Shown piece by piece: positions 35,634 to 46,758 of a stretch of 64,000 nucleotides of DNA; within the stretch, counting starts at the first letter, position 1, and each line of letters begins with the position of its first letter. Origin of the DNA: Alisma plantago-aquatica. Its lineage: Eukaryota > Streptophyta > Magnoliopsida > Alismatales > Alismataceae. The stretch lies in assembly GCA_963693085.1 (NCBI GenBank), contig OY856412.1:1407014694-1407078693 (forward strand). The letters are read 5' to 3'. The translations under genes were made by a program, and so were the position numbers. The notes below the pieces were generated by a model. The model saw only the letters and a list, made by a program, of their open reading frames with translations, did not search any database and was not told the origin of the DNA.

Positions 35634-38600
35634 TCTGAGTTGTCAGGGACCGTTAAAATAGTAAGTTAGTGTCATAAGCGCAGAAGTTAGGAGGTGATGT
35701 TGCTATATGATTATTTGGATACCCTAGTTTGGTATCTAAATACTTAGGTTGACCAATATCAAGCTACTCTATCTATTCTTCTCTGGGTGCCTGAGCCATG
35801 TATGCAGAGGGAGGATGGGCTAGAGAGAAACTCTAGAAGTATAAGGGCTAGAAGACCAGAAAGTAACAATGATATAGAGAATAAGGTTAGAATGTGATAT
35901 AACTTTTGCTATATGTGTTTCTTTGATTTGAGATGAATACAAATGCTCTTTTTGATATGAATTTGGGTATTTAATTTCTAGATATATACAATTCTTTAAT
36001 ATTGTTGTACACTATGTGTTAGTTTCATTATGATTTATATTCCTTGCATCAAGTACACCAAAAATAATCTTTAAATGAGTTTTCCCTAAGTGTATATTCT
36101 TTATAATAATTGAGATAAATAAGAGTTGGTTAATCTTGAGTAGCTCTTGGTTTCAGGACTGTAGGTTCGGCCTGGTCCGGTAAGCAGGATGCGTTACTGG
36201 GATTTAATGATTCCTATTAATAATCTATATGAGTAAACTATGGAGAGGTAAACCTAGAATGTAATGAAAATGTACATGTACTAAGATATTGATATATAAG
36301 GGTAAGACTCGAGTGGGTAAGAATATGTTGGAACTAATAACTAAGTTCAAGGGTTAGGGATTAGACATGAAGCCCTAATTTGAGGATAAAGTAAAGAGGG
36401 TTATATATTGAAGACACAAATTCATATATAGCATACAAAATGAAGAAGAAAGAATGGATAAAGAGAATAAGATCATATAATTAATTGAAGCATTTTATTC
36501 AATTTAAAATAAAGGAAAGTAAAGAAGAAAGGGGTTAACATATATTCAAGGCACATATGAAATGAATCAATTGTACCTCATGACTATAAGATATGTTAAA
36601 CAAAGAGAAAAAATAGAAGAAATAAAAATAAAATGATATAAGTTTGGGATTAAGCTTAATGATCAGGAATGAAGTCTCTAAATATGAAATACAAAAAAGA
36701 TAAGAGAAAACTATATAGTAGGCCAGGATAGACTAAATCAATTATGAGGAATGGATCATATAATTGAGTAAAATGCATTTATGTACACCAAAAAAATGAT
36801 ATTGGAGAAAAGAGTTAAGTATACAATACATCCATAGAAGAAAAAAAAAATTCAAAAATTAAAGTGAAGAGAACTAGATGAGCATGTAGATTATAAGATC
36901 ACGATAAGAAAATCAGTTGAAACTAAGAGAAATGTTGAAAATAATGAGTATGATTAAAGAAAAAGGGTTACATGATATAAAGAGAGCATGGAATGTGTCA
37001 TTATACTATGAACTTTGATGCATTCATCCTTACTAACTTTTGATTTAAAGTCACTATACAATAATTACCTAGTTTCCATCACATATGCTCAATAAGTTCC
37101 TTGTGAAGAAATGGAACTAGTTTTTAGAAGAAAAAGGTCTAGATAAACAAATGAACATGTCATATAAAGGTAAATTATATTAGAACATAATAGCTTGATT
37201 GAAAGAGAACTATCTTTGACCCCTGCATGAGCCATTATGTAATGTATTAAGCATAATATGCAGCTAGTAGGAAAAATATTGATTTCAAATTTCAATTTCA
37301 TATTTGTAAAAGGATAATAATAAATATATAAGGCATTGAATACATAATCATACACATGAATGTGTAACATGTTCATAAGAGAATAAAAGTAATATATGGA
37401 AGAGTATAATATGGGGAAAGAATGACAAATATTAAAGAACGATTTTGAAATATTAAGAAGTAGTATAGATGGAAAAAATAGAGGGATAAATAGATTATGA
37501 GATTTAAGAAATTTCTAATTAATCAAGTTTCATTGGTGATGACTAATTAAGCCTAGATCTGAGAAATGTGCTAAGTGAATAATTGAAAAAAATAGAATTC
37601 CAAATCTTAGAATCATCCCTTTTGTATCTTCTTTAATGAGAGTAATTTGTGGTGAAGTGAAAAGAGAATGATTTTAAATGATGAATAACCACGATGATAA
37701 ACACATGTATTGAATTACTGATAACACATAATATGATGATGAAACCCCGACAAGGTAAATAAAGAAAGTAACATAGTAGAAATGTCAAACAAGAGAAAAG
37801 AAATTCACATGTTAAAGATAAGGCATTTTTAGTAGAGCTTCAAGAGAGATGAAGTTTGAATTTGGATTAAGGGAGTAAAATCATGTCCTCCAATAAGATC
37901 ATGCTATTGAATAAGGATCACATGTTGGTATATTTAGGGTTGTAATAGTTTGAAGGATGTCACTAGTGATTTGACCTTGAGTGCTGACATAATATAAAAT
38001 AAGATCCTGAGATGAGCAATATGAGAAGTAAACTAGCAATGATAGTAATCCAAGGTTTAAAGGTAGAAAATGAGAAAGATACATAAATGACATGGAAATG
38101 ACTAAGAATAGAGGATAAGAAATATATATGAAATGTAAGAAGTGTGATTTGAACAAAAGAAGAAGTGCAACATGAGCAAAGTGTGATCCGAAATAAATTC
38201 TTGCAGTAATTATCAAGAATGATGAATAATCCATTCTTACTTAAAATATAATAATGTTAAATATGTTTATTCTATATGATTAAAATGATAATAATAAGTA
38301 ATAAGAAGTAAGAAACATTGAATAAGAAAGAAATTAGAGAATACAAGTGGCTTTTAGTAATCCATGAATTTTTTTAGAAGTATAATCTGTTGTAGGTATA
38401 TCAAGGGGTGAAATATATTTTACATATGATTTTAGTTGTACATGTGCAAAAATATATCAAATTGAAAAGGTTGTTATGGTTTTATGCATTCATACCAGTA
38501 ATCCCACTCAATACTGTATAATAGTTGTTAGATCTAGTTTTACAACTTATGAGTACTTTGCTATTGGAGTAACACAATAGTAAACTTCAAAACAACAAGG

Positions 38601-38959
38601 TGAAATCTCTTTAGTAATTCAGATTTGATATATAATAATAATATAGATTGAACAATATAAATTGAGATATTTGGATCGGATCACCAGTACTAAGGTAACA
38701 CCTCATGAGAGTATGATCAGATTGTAAATGGTTGATTTCTCTTTCTATTTCATAATAATTGATAGTGGCTTAGAAAATTCTTTTTGTCAATGAGAGGCCT
38801 TGTTTCAATTTTGTTGTGTTTAGAAGAGAAATAAAGGACTCCATGTCGAAGTCATTTTTCAAAAAAAAAGTACAACAATGCGCGATACATAAGATTCCAA
38901 AAGTTTAAAAGAAACATTGAATGTAATTTCCTTGCATATTTATTTTTCGAGGACAAAAC
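35634..38959 (+). other. Non-coding interior of LARD-like element
   Basis: About 3.3 kb of A-rich DNA with no frame longer than about 110 codons and no gag or pol motif. The first 250 bases may be eroded leader. Nothing else is identifiable. Confidence 0.6.
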
Positions 38960-38977
38960 CTTTTAAGTGGCCAAGAT
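38960..38977 (+). promoter_or_regulatory. Polypurine-tract-like sequence before the 3' LTR
   Basis: TTTTAAGTGGCCAAGAT sits where chromoviruses have AAGTGGGGGAGAT, directly before the second LTR. Two pyrimidines interrupt it, consistent with decay. Confidence 0.55.
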
Positions 38978-39240
38978 TGTTATAACCATGTCTGAGCTTG
39001 ATTGGTAAATTAGGATTTATGTGAATGATTACATGTTTAATAAGATCGATCATTTCTTAAACCTAATTAATGATGGAATCCCAATTATGATATTTTAAAC
39101 CTAATAAAACTCTAAGAATTGTTTCATTTTGAACAATTAGGATTTGATAAGTATAAACCATAGTTGGATAGAATTAGGGATTTGATGGTATATGAATAGA
39201 TAAATTGATAAAAACAATGGTGTAGTAAATTATTTTTAGT

Positions 39241-40911
39241 TTTTTTATCAGTAAGCATGGGTCTCCTTCTCATTAACTCAAATTAAAGAAATTTAAAATT
39301 TGGAATAGAAGACAAAAAAGACCTACCTATATATGTATAGATCATTTGCATCATGATTTATTCACCTCAGGATGTTACTGACTGAGAAATTTTTGTCTTC
39401 ATAAATGGATTTCTTTCTGGTGTTCCAAATATGGAACAAGTTAGTTATGGCTACTAGTGACTGCCTCCTAGTTTCCAAACTTGAGAGGTCATCTATCTTT
39501 GGAGGTATGATATTCAAAGAAGGGGTTGCAAGGCACCAAAGTTCCTTTGTAAAAGATGAACTCTACAAAATATGGTCAGTGTTCTCCTCTATAGTCTATT
39601 CAAAGGAGCATCTAGACACTAAACAAAATCCTTTTTTTAAGGAATCTTTAGTAGTAAGCCTCCCATGGAAAGCTTTCTATACATCAGTAATGAATCTATG
39701 GAGGGTGTTATATTTCTAAAACCATGTATCCCACTCAACCTTGGGTGTCATGCTTTGCGTATGGAGATTTTTGGAATATTTAGAAAATGACAACAATCTT
39801 TTTTCTACAAATTAATCTTATTGCTTATCAAATCCAGAGACTAAGTACCCCAAACCATGCAAAGCACCATTTGGAGTTGTTGGAGGTGTCAATCTTGTGG
39901 TTTACACCGAAACCAAAATTTCACCATAAGGATATTTCCAAACACATTGCTAAGGAACTCTCCATCCACCCAACGGTCATGCCATAAGGAAATTTATGAA
40001 AAACTTCCAATATGGAATCGAGCCATGGGTAGAAGAAAGTCTTTATACCTCACAAGGTTTTTTCAGAACCAACTATGGTCCTATGTACAGGGGCGGGACC
40101 AAATAGAGCCACCAAGAAGGTATTTAATATGCACCCATACTACCCAGAGGGATCCTTACAATTTGGAATATCCTATATGTTGCAGATCATCCCTGAAGTG
40201 ATACAATCCTCCACTTTGTGAATGCCCAATCTATCTTCATCCTTGGGGTGACACACAACATCCCAAGTGATAGTATGGAAGTGGCATTCATCCTCTCTAT
40301 CCCCCAAAGAAATTTATGACAAAGACACTCAATCTCATCAACAACTACCTTGGGTAGTGGAAATACACCTTTCCAGAAGAGGTGGTAAGTAGTAAGTGTA
40401 GAGATAATCTGCTCCATCCTAGCTACCATAGAGAGAAGTTGAGCTTTCCAGGATTCCAGCTTTAGTTTGATTTTTTCAATAAGGGGCAAGCAATGTACAA
40501 TTGTCATGTGACCAGTGAACAGAGGGACTCCAAGGTAGCTAATTGGGAATTCAATCCTTAGTATTGCAAGAGTATCCTGGTTACTGGGTGTGGCTTGGGC
40601 ACCAAGAAAGAGTTGGCTTTTATCTAGATTCAGTGTGAATCCTGAGATTAAGGAAAATTCATTTAGGATGTCTAAGATACCCTTTGCATTAGCTTCATCA
40701 TCCTTATAGAAGAGTAGTAGATCATCTAAAAAAATGAGATGTGATATCTTAGTGTATCCTATTATAAGGGGACTTATCTTACCTTTGGTTGTTACCACTT
40801 CTAGAATAGAAGTGAGACCCTACATGACAATGACAAATAGATAGGGGCCCAATGGCTCTCCCTATCATATACTGTTTGAAAACAATGCTGAAGACATGCA
40901 CTCCCATGTCC
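39241..40911 (-). mobile_element. LINE 4, 5'-truncated L1-type LINE
   Basis: A 1.67-kb minus-strand insertion flanked by a perfect 13-bp repeat aattatttttagt (39228-39240 and 40912-40924). Its 3' end lies at 39241 with a short A tail (TTTTTT on the plus strand). It contains only the C-terminal part of ORF2, so reverse transcription stopped early. It is a different subfamily from LINEs 1-3, and its translation is only loosely similar. Confidence 0.88.
39400..40911 (-). pseudogene. LINE 4 ORF2 C-terminal fragment (reverse transcriptase thumb and zinc-finger region)
   Basis: The best-preserved part is 40187-40798, 203 codons open on the minus strand. It has ISHLIFLDDLLLFYKDDE, in which the RT box reads FLDD rather than FADD. 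FTLNLDKSQLFLG, ISYLGVPLFTGHM and LESWKAQLLSMVARMEQII follow, the standard L1 RT C-terminal series. Downstream (40190-39400) traces of the zinc-finger region and a WHDRWV-like motif persist in broken frames. Upstream of 40798 the RT fingers are present in damaged frames up to the truncation at 40911. Non-functional. Confidence 0.8.
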
Positions 40912-43805
40912 AATTATTTTTAGTAATTTCTGGGTAACTTGGATTTACTTGAAATTTGGATATGATTTGGATAACTAAATTATGTCTGTTAATGAAAATT
41001 TTCAGAATATTTGAATATTCTTTGAGTCTGTTGGTCAGTTAATTTGTAATTGGACCGACCATGTCACATACCACGGTATAGTAGTGTATTTTTTATTTTT
41101 GATTATTTATTGGTAACTCTGAATAACCTAAATGTTTTATTGGAGCTCTAAAACATTATATTAGAAAACATTCTAATTATCATTTTGGAATAGTTTTGAC
41201 CTATGCAATAAACATTTGTCAATAAAGTTTATGATAAAAGAAATTATTGAAATAAAAGAAAATATAATAAATGATAATTTGTAATTGTCCCAAGCACCTT
41301 CATTTCTCTGTGTGAGTAAACTAACACAATAATAGCTCTAACATTTCATGATTCCGTCCAAAAAAAAATCCTAGAGGGAGAGAGTTAGGGCTTGGATGGA
41401 TAAAGAGAAAAGAAGGCAATCTAGGATTTTCTCTTCCGAGAGTTGATGAAATCAAGTAACTTAATAGTAATTAGACATCTTTTATTGGTAATTATTCATG
41501 CACATGTCTAGATTTTGTCCCTCCTCTTATTTGATTCAAAACGACAGTAAACCACCATCTTTATTCATTATTTGTCTACAATTATCCATTCCCAGGGTTT
41601 TCAAGTTGAAAGTAGGAAGAAAATAGTAAATTGCTTGAGGTTTGAAATGGATTCAAGAATTTTAGTTTTTGGGCTACAAAATTTAAGGTGTTTTACATTT
41701 TAGTTGAGTGGATAATTCCATTTAATAGTAGATTGCACTAAACTGGATCAGATCTGATAATATCTTCAGTTCTTTCCATATGCGACAATAGACCTTACAT
41801 CTTCCTTCACTTCTAGCTTTTACATGATGATTTAGAAATGATTTTTTTCCTAATATGATGAAATTATAGAATATAATTCTTGAAGTTATTGCAGAACTTA
41901 TAAGTGTACACAAAATCTAGGCTTTTTTGGTTATGTCTAAAAATATTGTGTAACTAAGTGAAGAACTTTGCCTATTGATTCTTCCTTTTATTAAGCAATT
42001 ACTTTATCTGAATGTTTAGTACATATATGTTTGATATTTCCCACGAATTGATTTGAAGTTATCATTGTTTTCTTAATATCTTAGTACAGAGGGTGAAACC
42101 CTAGATAAGTAGTAAGTTGGAAGTTTGTGAATAGACATCATGAAATCCAATATAAGTGATTCTGTTTAACATTATAGACTTATTTATTCAAGATTATTCT
42201 TGATGCATGATATTTTAGTGAATGGCATGGAAACCCCAGTTAAATTCCATACCATGATTTCATTTACATGTTTGGTTGTATGTGAACTATGGAAAGCGTC
42301 TTCCTACCATTTAAAGTATATGATGCAATGAATCCTTATGTGAGTGATGTTATATGTGAATGAGGCAAACGAAATGCTAAGGATAGGGCATTTAGTAAAT
42401 CAAGTATTTTCATTTCAATGTTTCTTAATATGATAAGTGGTGCTGCATAGTAGCTCAATTTGTAGTACACATTATAGATAATCTATGATTATAAGGTTAA
42501 GCTAAGAAATGTTGATTTGATGATCAAACTGTGGATTTGAAGAGTGAATTAGACATTAGATACTCTGAACACTATATAATTCTTCACAGGAGGCATGTAC
42601 TATGAGGAGGAAACTTGCTTCTCGACTGGAGCTAGTCCAGATCAAGGTAATATGGAACATACCTGTAGGGTGTGGGGGTCAAGGACAATGAGGGAGACTC
42701 CTTATGATTGTTAGGTATCAAACATCAAGTGGGGAGATGGTGGTAGTTGTGTCATAGATCAATGGTAATCTTTAGTAGGACCACTAATGCAGAATAAGGA
42801 GCAGAGTGATTTGACTCTCTGCCTGACTACCCAAGTTTGGAGGAGTCAAGACATCTGGCCTCTCTCATTAGTTGTTTCTAGCCAGAAGTGCTAAGACCCA
42901 CCACATATGGGATCGTTTGAAATTATAGACTTAGGATCCTAGGCATTATTTTAAGTATTTTACAGTGAGATAGTAGCTTCCTATGATGCTTTCACATGTT
43001 GTTGTAAACATCATGTGGGTTTAGGGCATAATAAGATGAATAAGAGATTAACTTAGTGTGTGCAGTTATTCAATTATTCTTTGTAGTTATCTAGAGTAAC
43101 CTGCTATTTGAATATTTCCAAATGACTAGTTCCCTTGGGATTAATCAAGCATGTTTATTTATTGATTATTCCTTGTAGATATCTAGAGCAATCCTACCAA
43201 TTATATGTTTGTGAATGTTCAATTCCTTTATAGCTTGTTACTATTATACTTCAAATTCAATTGTTCAATAATATATCTTTTGACTATTTAAGTACTTTGA
43301 ATTGTGTTCTTGAAGTACTCATTCATTGAGCGAGTAGGTTCACCCCTCAACTCACAAATTTTTAGTGAACTCATGTAAATTGAAAAATGTCACTGCCAGA
43401 GTAAATCTACCATAAGAGCTAAATATCATATTAGTAAAGTTCAGCGGGTCCTTGTCACTTTAGGTCCTTGTAAAGAAATAAGAGAGTTGTAAAGGATGAT
43501 GTTAACTTTGTTTCCTTATTGATAGAGTATGTATCCAATTATCAGGTTGTATGTACATGGAAGTGTGAGAAACAAAATAAATCTTTAGATATGTATCTTT
43601 ATTGTTGAAATCAAGTTAGATGAATCAAGGTTTAAATTCCCTTGTAAATTTAGTTTATGTGATTGAAAGTGAGAAAAAACAAAGAGCTTGAAACCGGGAA
43701 AATGTTAAGAGTGATCTTTATACTATGTTTGAGCCTCAATTTATGCCCTAATCTCATGATTAATAGTTATTATGAGATGTGGGTGTAACATGTATTGATG
43801 TATAA

Positions 43806-44090
43806 AACATCCTTAAGTACTTGAGAAGAACTAAGGATCAAATCCTTATTTATGGGTGTGTGGAAGAGCGGGTTGTAAAAGGTTACCGACATAAGCTTTC
43901 AAACTGATAAAGACAGTTATTGACCACAGTTAGGTTTTATGTTTTGCATCAACATTGGAGCTATGAGCTAGAAAAGTTCCAAGAAAGAGATAGTGCTTGA
44001 TTCTACAATAGAGACCAAGTACATAGCTTCCTTCAACACAACAAAGGAAGCTATTTTGATCAAGAAGTTCACAACTTCCTTAGAATGAGT
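43806..44090 (+). pseudogene. Copia B RNase H remnant
   Basis: Plus-strand similarity to the copia RNase H: KNILKYLRRTKDQ at the start, then a TDKDS segment, a SGFVFC-like stretch, SWKSSKKE-like sequence and the TKYIAS..TKEAI block. It contains stops. It continues the RT/RNase H reading cut at 32480 by the LARD-like insertion. Confidence 0.75.
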
Positions 44091-44110
44091 TTGTTCAAGG
44101 CTATGGGACT

Positions 44111-45002
44111 TCAAGTATGTCACTTGCACATGAGGCCCTAAAGGATGTAGTCATCTCTTCTTGAATCTTTCTTTATCTCTTTTATGCCTTTCCATTTATG
44201 TCACCTATTTTATTTTTCTTAGCTTTATTCTATCTCTACTAGTAACTACATCCATAAATCAATACATAATAGTTCACTTATAGTAACAAATCAAGTTCTC
44301 ATCTGAATTATCTATTTCTCATTTTCTAACTGTTGCATGTTTCTATTCAAGATTGATATGAAACACGTCAATAAATGTATACATAATACAATAAATGATT
44401 CCACCAACTACAACAACTATCTACAACCATTATACATATGACTCTATAAATTTTTTAAAAGGAAAATTAATATGAAGTGTAATATATATAAAAGTAAATT
44501 ATGAATGGTAATATTTCATGTGATATGGGCACATACATGTGAAGTAATTGTACAAAGAGGAAAAAATATATGTGCAATATTTGAAAAAAAAATGAAATTT
44601 CCTATTTATTTATACATTAAATGCCTTTTAAAAAAAGATTTGGTAATTGTGTGACAACAACAATAGACATTATTATTAGAATATTATTGTACATATATAA
44701 ATCTACATTTAAATAAATTAGTAGTGGAGTAGGTTTTATTCATAAGATTTTTCTCTAAAACCATAACTGCATGACACTGTGGTGAATTTAAAAATATAAG
44801 AACATATTAGTACCATAACCATTTGGTGCATTTATGCGGTTAAAATGTGGTGCATTTATTCATGGATATGTTTTTATTGCAACACCATTGCAATCCCTAG
44901 ATGGATGTGCTGAATAATATGTTTGGAATGTTAGTGTGATCAGGGTTCGTTGTCTTTCACGAGCCCCATTGTTGTCAAAGTATAGTTCTACTATGTCGAC
45001 AA
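44111..45002. other. AT-rich stretch, no gene seen
   Basis: Contains poly-A and poly-T runs and no coding similarity. It may hold the eroded 3' end of copia B. Confidence 0.4.
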
Positions 45003-46505
45003 TGTTGGTATGTATGCCCAGAGATCTAATCATATTATGATTGTAATAAAATATCTTGTAAACTATTTGATTAATAATAAAAGTATTCTTCATTTGATAT
45101 GTTATTCAATTATGAGATAATGATACGACACAATAGATGTCTAAAGAATGATTTTCCTCGATGACATATGTCTTTAGGTTGAGGACCTAAAATAGTGATA
45201 TCATACAAATGATAAGAGTACATACATTGTTGCTATGTCCCTAGTCAGTTGTTATTGTGGAAGCTAATAGACACCAACAACACATAAGACTAGAGTGTGT
45301 TTTAGTTGATTATAGAATCTCATTAGTTATGATATATGATATCAAATCAAAGATAGATACTTGTTAGATAACAATGTATCATACATACCCTCCTTGACAG
45401 TGATGCATGGAAAGCATTGAATGGTAGTCAGAATCAACTCTCGTAGTGATGGTGGTGATTGTGGTTGTTAGACCTAAAATCACTACACTCGTCACATGTC
45501 ATTTGATGTACTTTGACATCAGCCAACATGACTTTGAATAAGGGTTACCATAAAGGTGATTCGTAGTTAGATTATGAAACATGGGGACTGATTGTGAGTG
45601 ATGTAGATGTGATTGTCCTTCCTTCCAGAGTTGATACATTGGACACTTGATAAGCAAGGTTGAGAAATGTATGTCCATACTCATGTGAATCAATATATGA
45701 TATGTAAGCTCACATGCATCTCAGACAGTCTTCTCTAGTTCAAGTAACATGGATAGAACGTCAAAAGAGATGACGATTCCATGCCTCGAGTTCAATCTAG
45801 ATACCAGTGACAAAGGAACTATACGATAACTTTAACACTAATCATAGATTGTAGGTTGAATTTGTTCTCCAACTTTCCAATTACTTGGGTGGAAAGGATG
45901 TGTAGCTAGATAATTCTCATTGTTTGTGATAACATAAATTGATTATGAACATTCACCGCGAAAGTAATTTGGGACCTATAGGGTCACACACATAAGATTT
46001 TCATGGAATAGGAGTTTAACCATAATGTGGTTTATACTTGATGATTAAAGTGTTTAGGTATTCATTTTAAACAAGACTGGTTGTTACAAGTCTGAAACAA
46101 CTGGTTCCGTAAGTGAACCGATAGGTTCATATGTATGAACCGACCAGTTTAGGTTGTGAACTGACTGGTTGGATGATCAATAAGATTGGATCAAGGACTG
46201 ACGATGATTCTATGTTATGCATTAATCAAATAACAAAAAGACAATATGATTGCGAATAGGAAACATGGTGAACCAGCCGATTTGAGTGTTGAACCGATCG
46301 ACTCGTGATTGGTTCAGGTGTGAATCGACTAATTCATGGTTTGTAGGTTCTAGAAAATTCATGAAATTTTGTCTCTTCAACTCCAACTTGATCTGGAAAC
46401 TCTGACCCTGACCCTCCTATAAATAGTGGGATAGTCAAGGCTTTTAGAAGACACGACAATGAACTCCAACAATTGTTGTCTTCTCACAGTTGTGGCAATT
46501 CACTA
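45003..46505 (+). repeat. Copia family-A LTR, 3'-truncated
   Basis: Begins TGTTGGTATGTATGCCC, like the copia A LTR. It shares its order: GATTTGATTAATAATAA-type block, GTGAGTGATGTAGAT, motif array (46085-46340) and CCTATAAATAG (46417-46427). It stops at 46505, about 500 bases short, where a possible CACTA end begins. It is closer to LTR A than to LTR B, so it is more likely a separate solo LTR than the 3' LTR of copia B. Confidence 0.75.
46418..46426 (+). promoter_or_regulatory. TATA box of family-A LTR
   Basis: TATAAATAG after GACCCTGACCCTCC, the same context as in the copia A LTR at 12063-12090 (minus strand). Confidence 0.7.
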
Positions 46506-46506
46506 C

Positions 46507-46691
46507 CAAAAATACATGTGTTTATCCATGCAAAAAATGTAATTTTTTCACACATTAAAGCATGGACAAATATGATAGCCATGCAAACTAAAAGGGTGTC
46601 AAAAATTAATGCAACCACTTGTCCACTCTATTTTGTGTAGTATTCTATCATTGATTTTTTTGTGTGCATGGTTAGTGATCCACGCTATTTA
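46507..46691 (+). mobile_element. Possible CACTA-type transposon left end
   Basis: Starts CACTACCAAAAATACATGTG exactly where LTR similarity stops. It is followed by repeated short motifs CCATGCA and GCATGGA in both orientations, as in CACTA subterminal regions. A matching right end (GGTAGTG) was not found, so this is tentative. LINE 3 is inserted within it. Confidence 0.35.
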
Positions 46692-46758
46692 ACATGGATA
46701 GCTAGTTCTTTTTTAGGGAAAGACGGGAAACCCTATGATTGGGGCTCCCCATTATCTA

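Larger units (their letters stand above)
32481..43790 (+). mobile_element. LARD-like chromovirus (Ty3/gypsy) element with 3.1-kb LTRs
   Basis: Two direct repeats, 32481-35614 and 38978-43790, start TGTTATGACCACGT and TGTTATAACCATGT and end TGTAACA. The second is longer because LINE 4 is inserted in it. A degenerate initiator-Met primer site follows the first LTR. A purine-rich tract follows GAGGACAAAACCTTTTAAG just before the second, the layout at the 3' end of plant chromoviruses. The 3.36-kb interior has no recognisable gag or pol. Long LTRs with a long non-coding interior fit a LARD-type non-autonomous element. It splits copia B. Flanking pentamers (tgtca, tgtat) match only partly, so the TSD is eroded. 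Confidence 0.82.
38978..43790 (+). repeat. 3' LTR of LARD-like element, interrupted by LINE 4
   Basis: Copy of 32481-35614 lengthened by 1679 bases, which is the LINE 4 insertion (39241-40911) plus its target duplication and small gaps. It ends GGGTGTAACA at 43790, after which copia B sequence resumes. Confidence 0.85.
25574..44110 (+). mobile_element. Ty1/copia element B, interrupted by a SINE and a chromovirus-like element
   Basis: Plus-strand copia element: 5' LTR (25574-27437), primer site (27439-27454), non-coding leader (to about 28925), gag, protease, integrase and RT remnants (to 32480), then RNase H (about 43806-44090). The SINE at 29267-29467 sits in gag. The element at 32481-43790 splits the RT/RNase H region; flanking amino-acid similarity continues across it (PYAYAIESIMYNMLCTR on the left, NILKYLRRTKDQ on the right). 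All frames are broken. The 3' LTR is uncertain: the LTR at 45003 belongs to a related but different family. Confidence 0.8.

Noticed and set aside
39405..39719. Plus-strand open frame of 104 codons
   Set aside because: Lies antisense within LINE 4 between its TSDs and has no independent support.
32476..43795. A 5-bp TSD for the LARD-like element
   Set aside because: The flanks tgtca and tgtat agree at only three of five positions, so it is noted as eroded rather than called.
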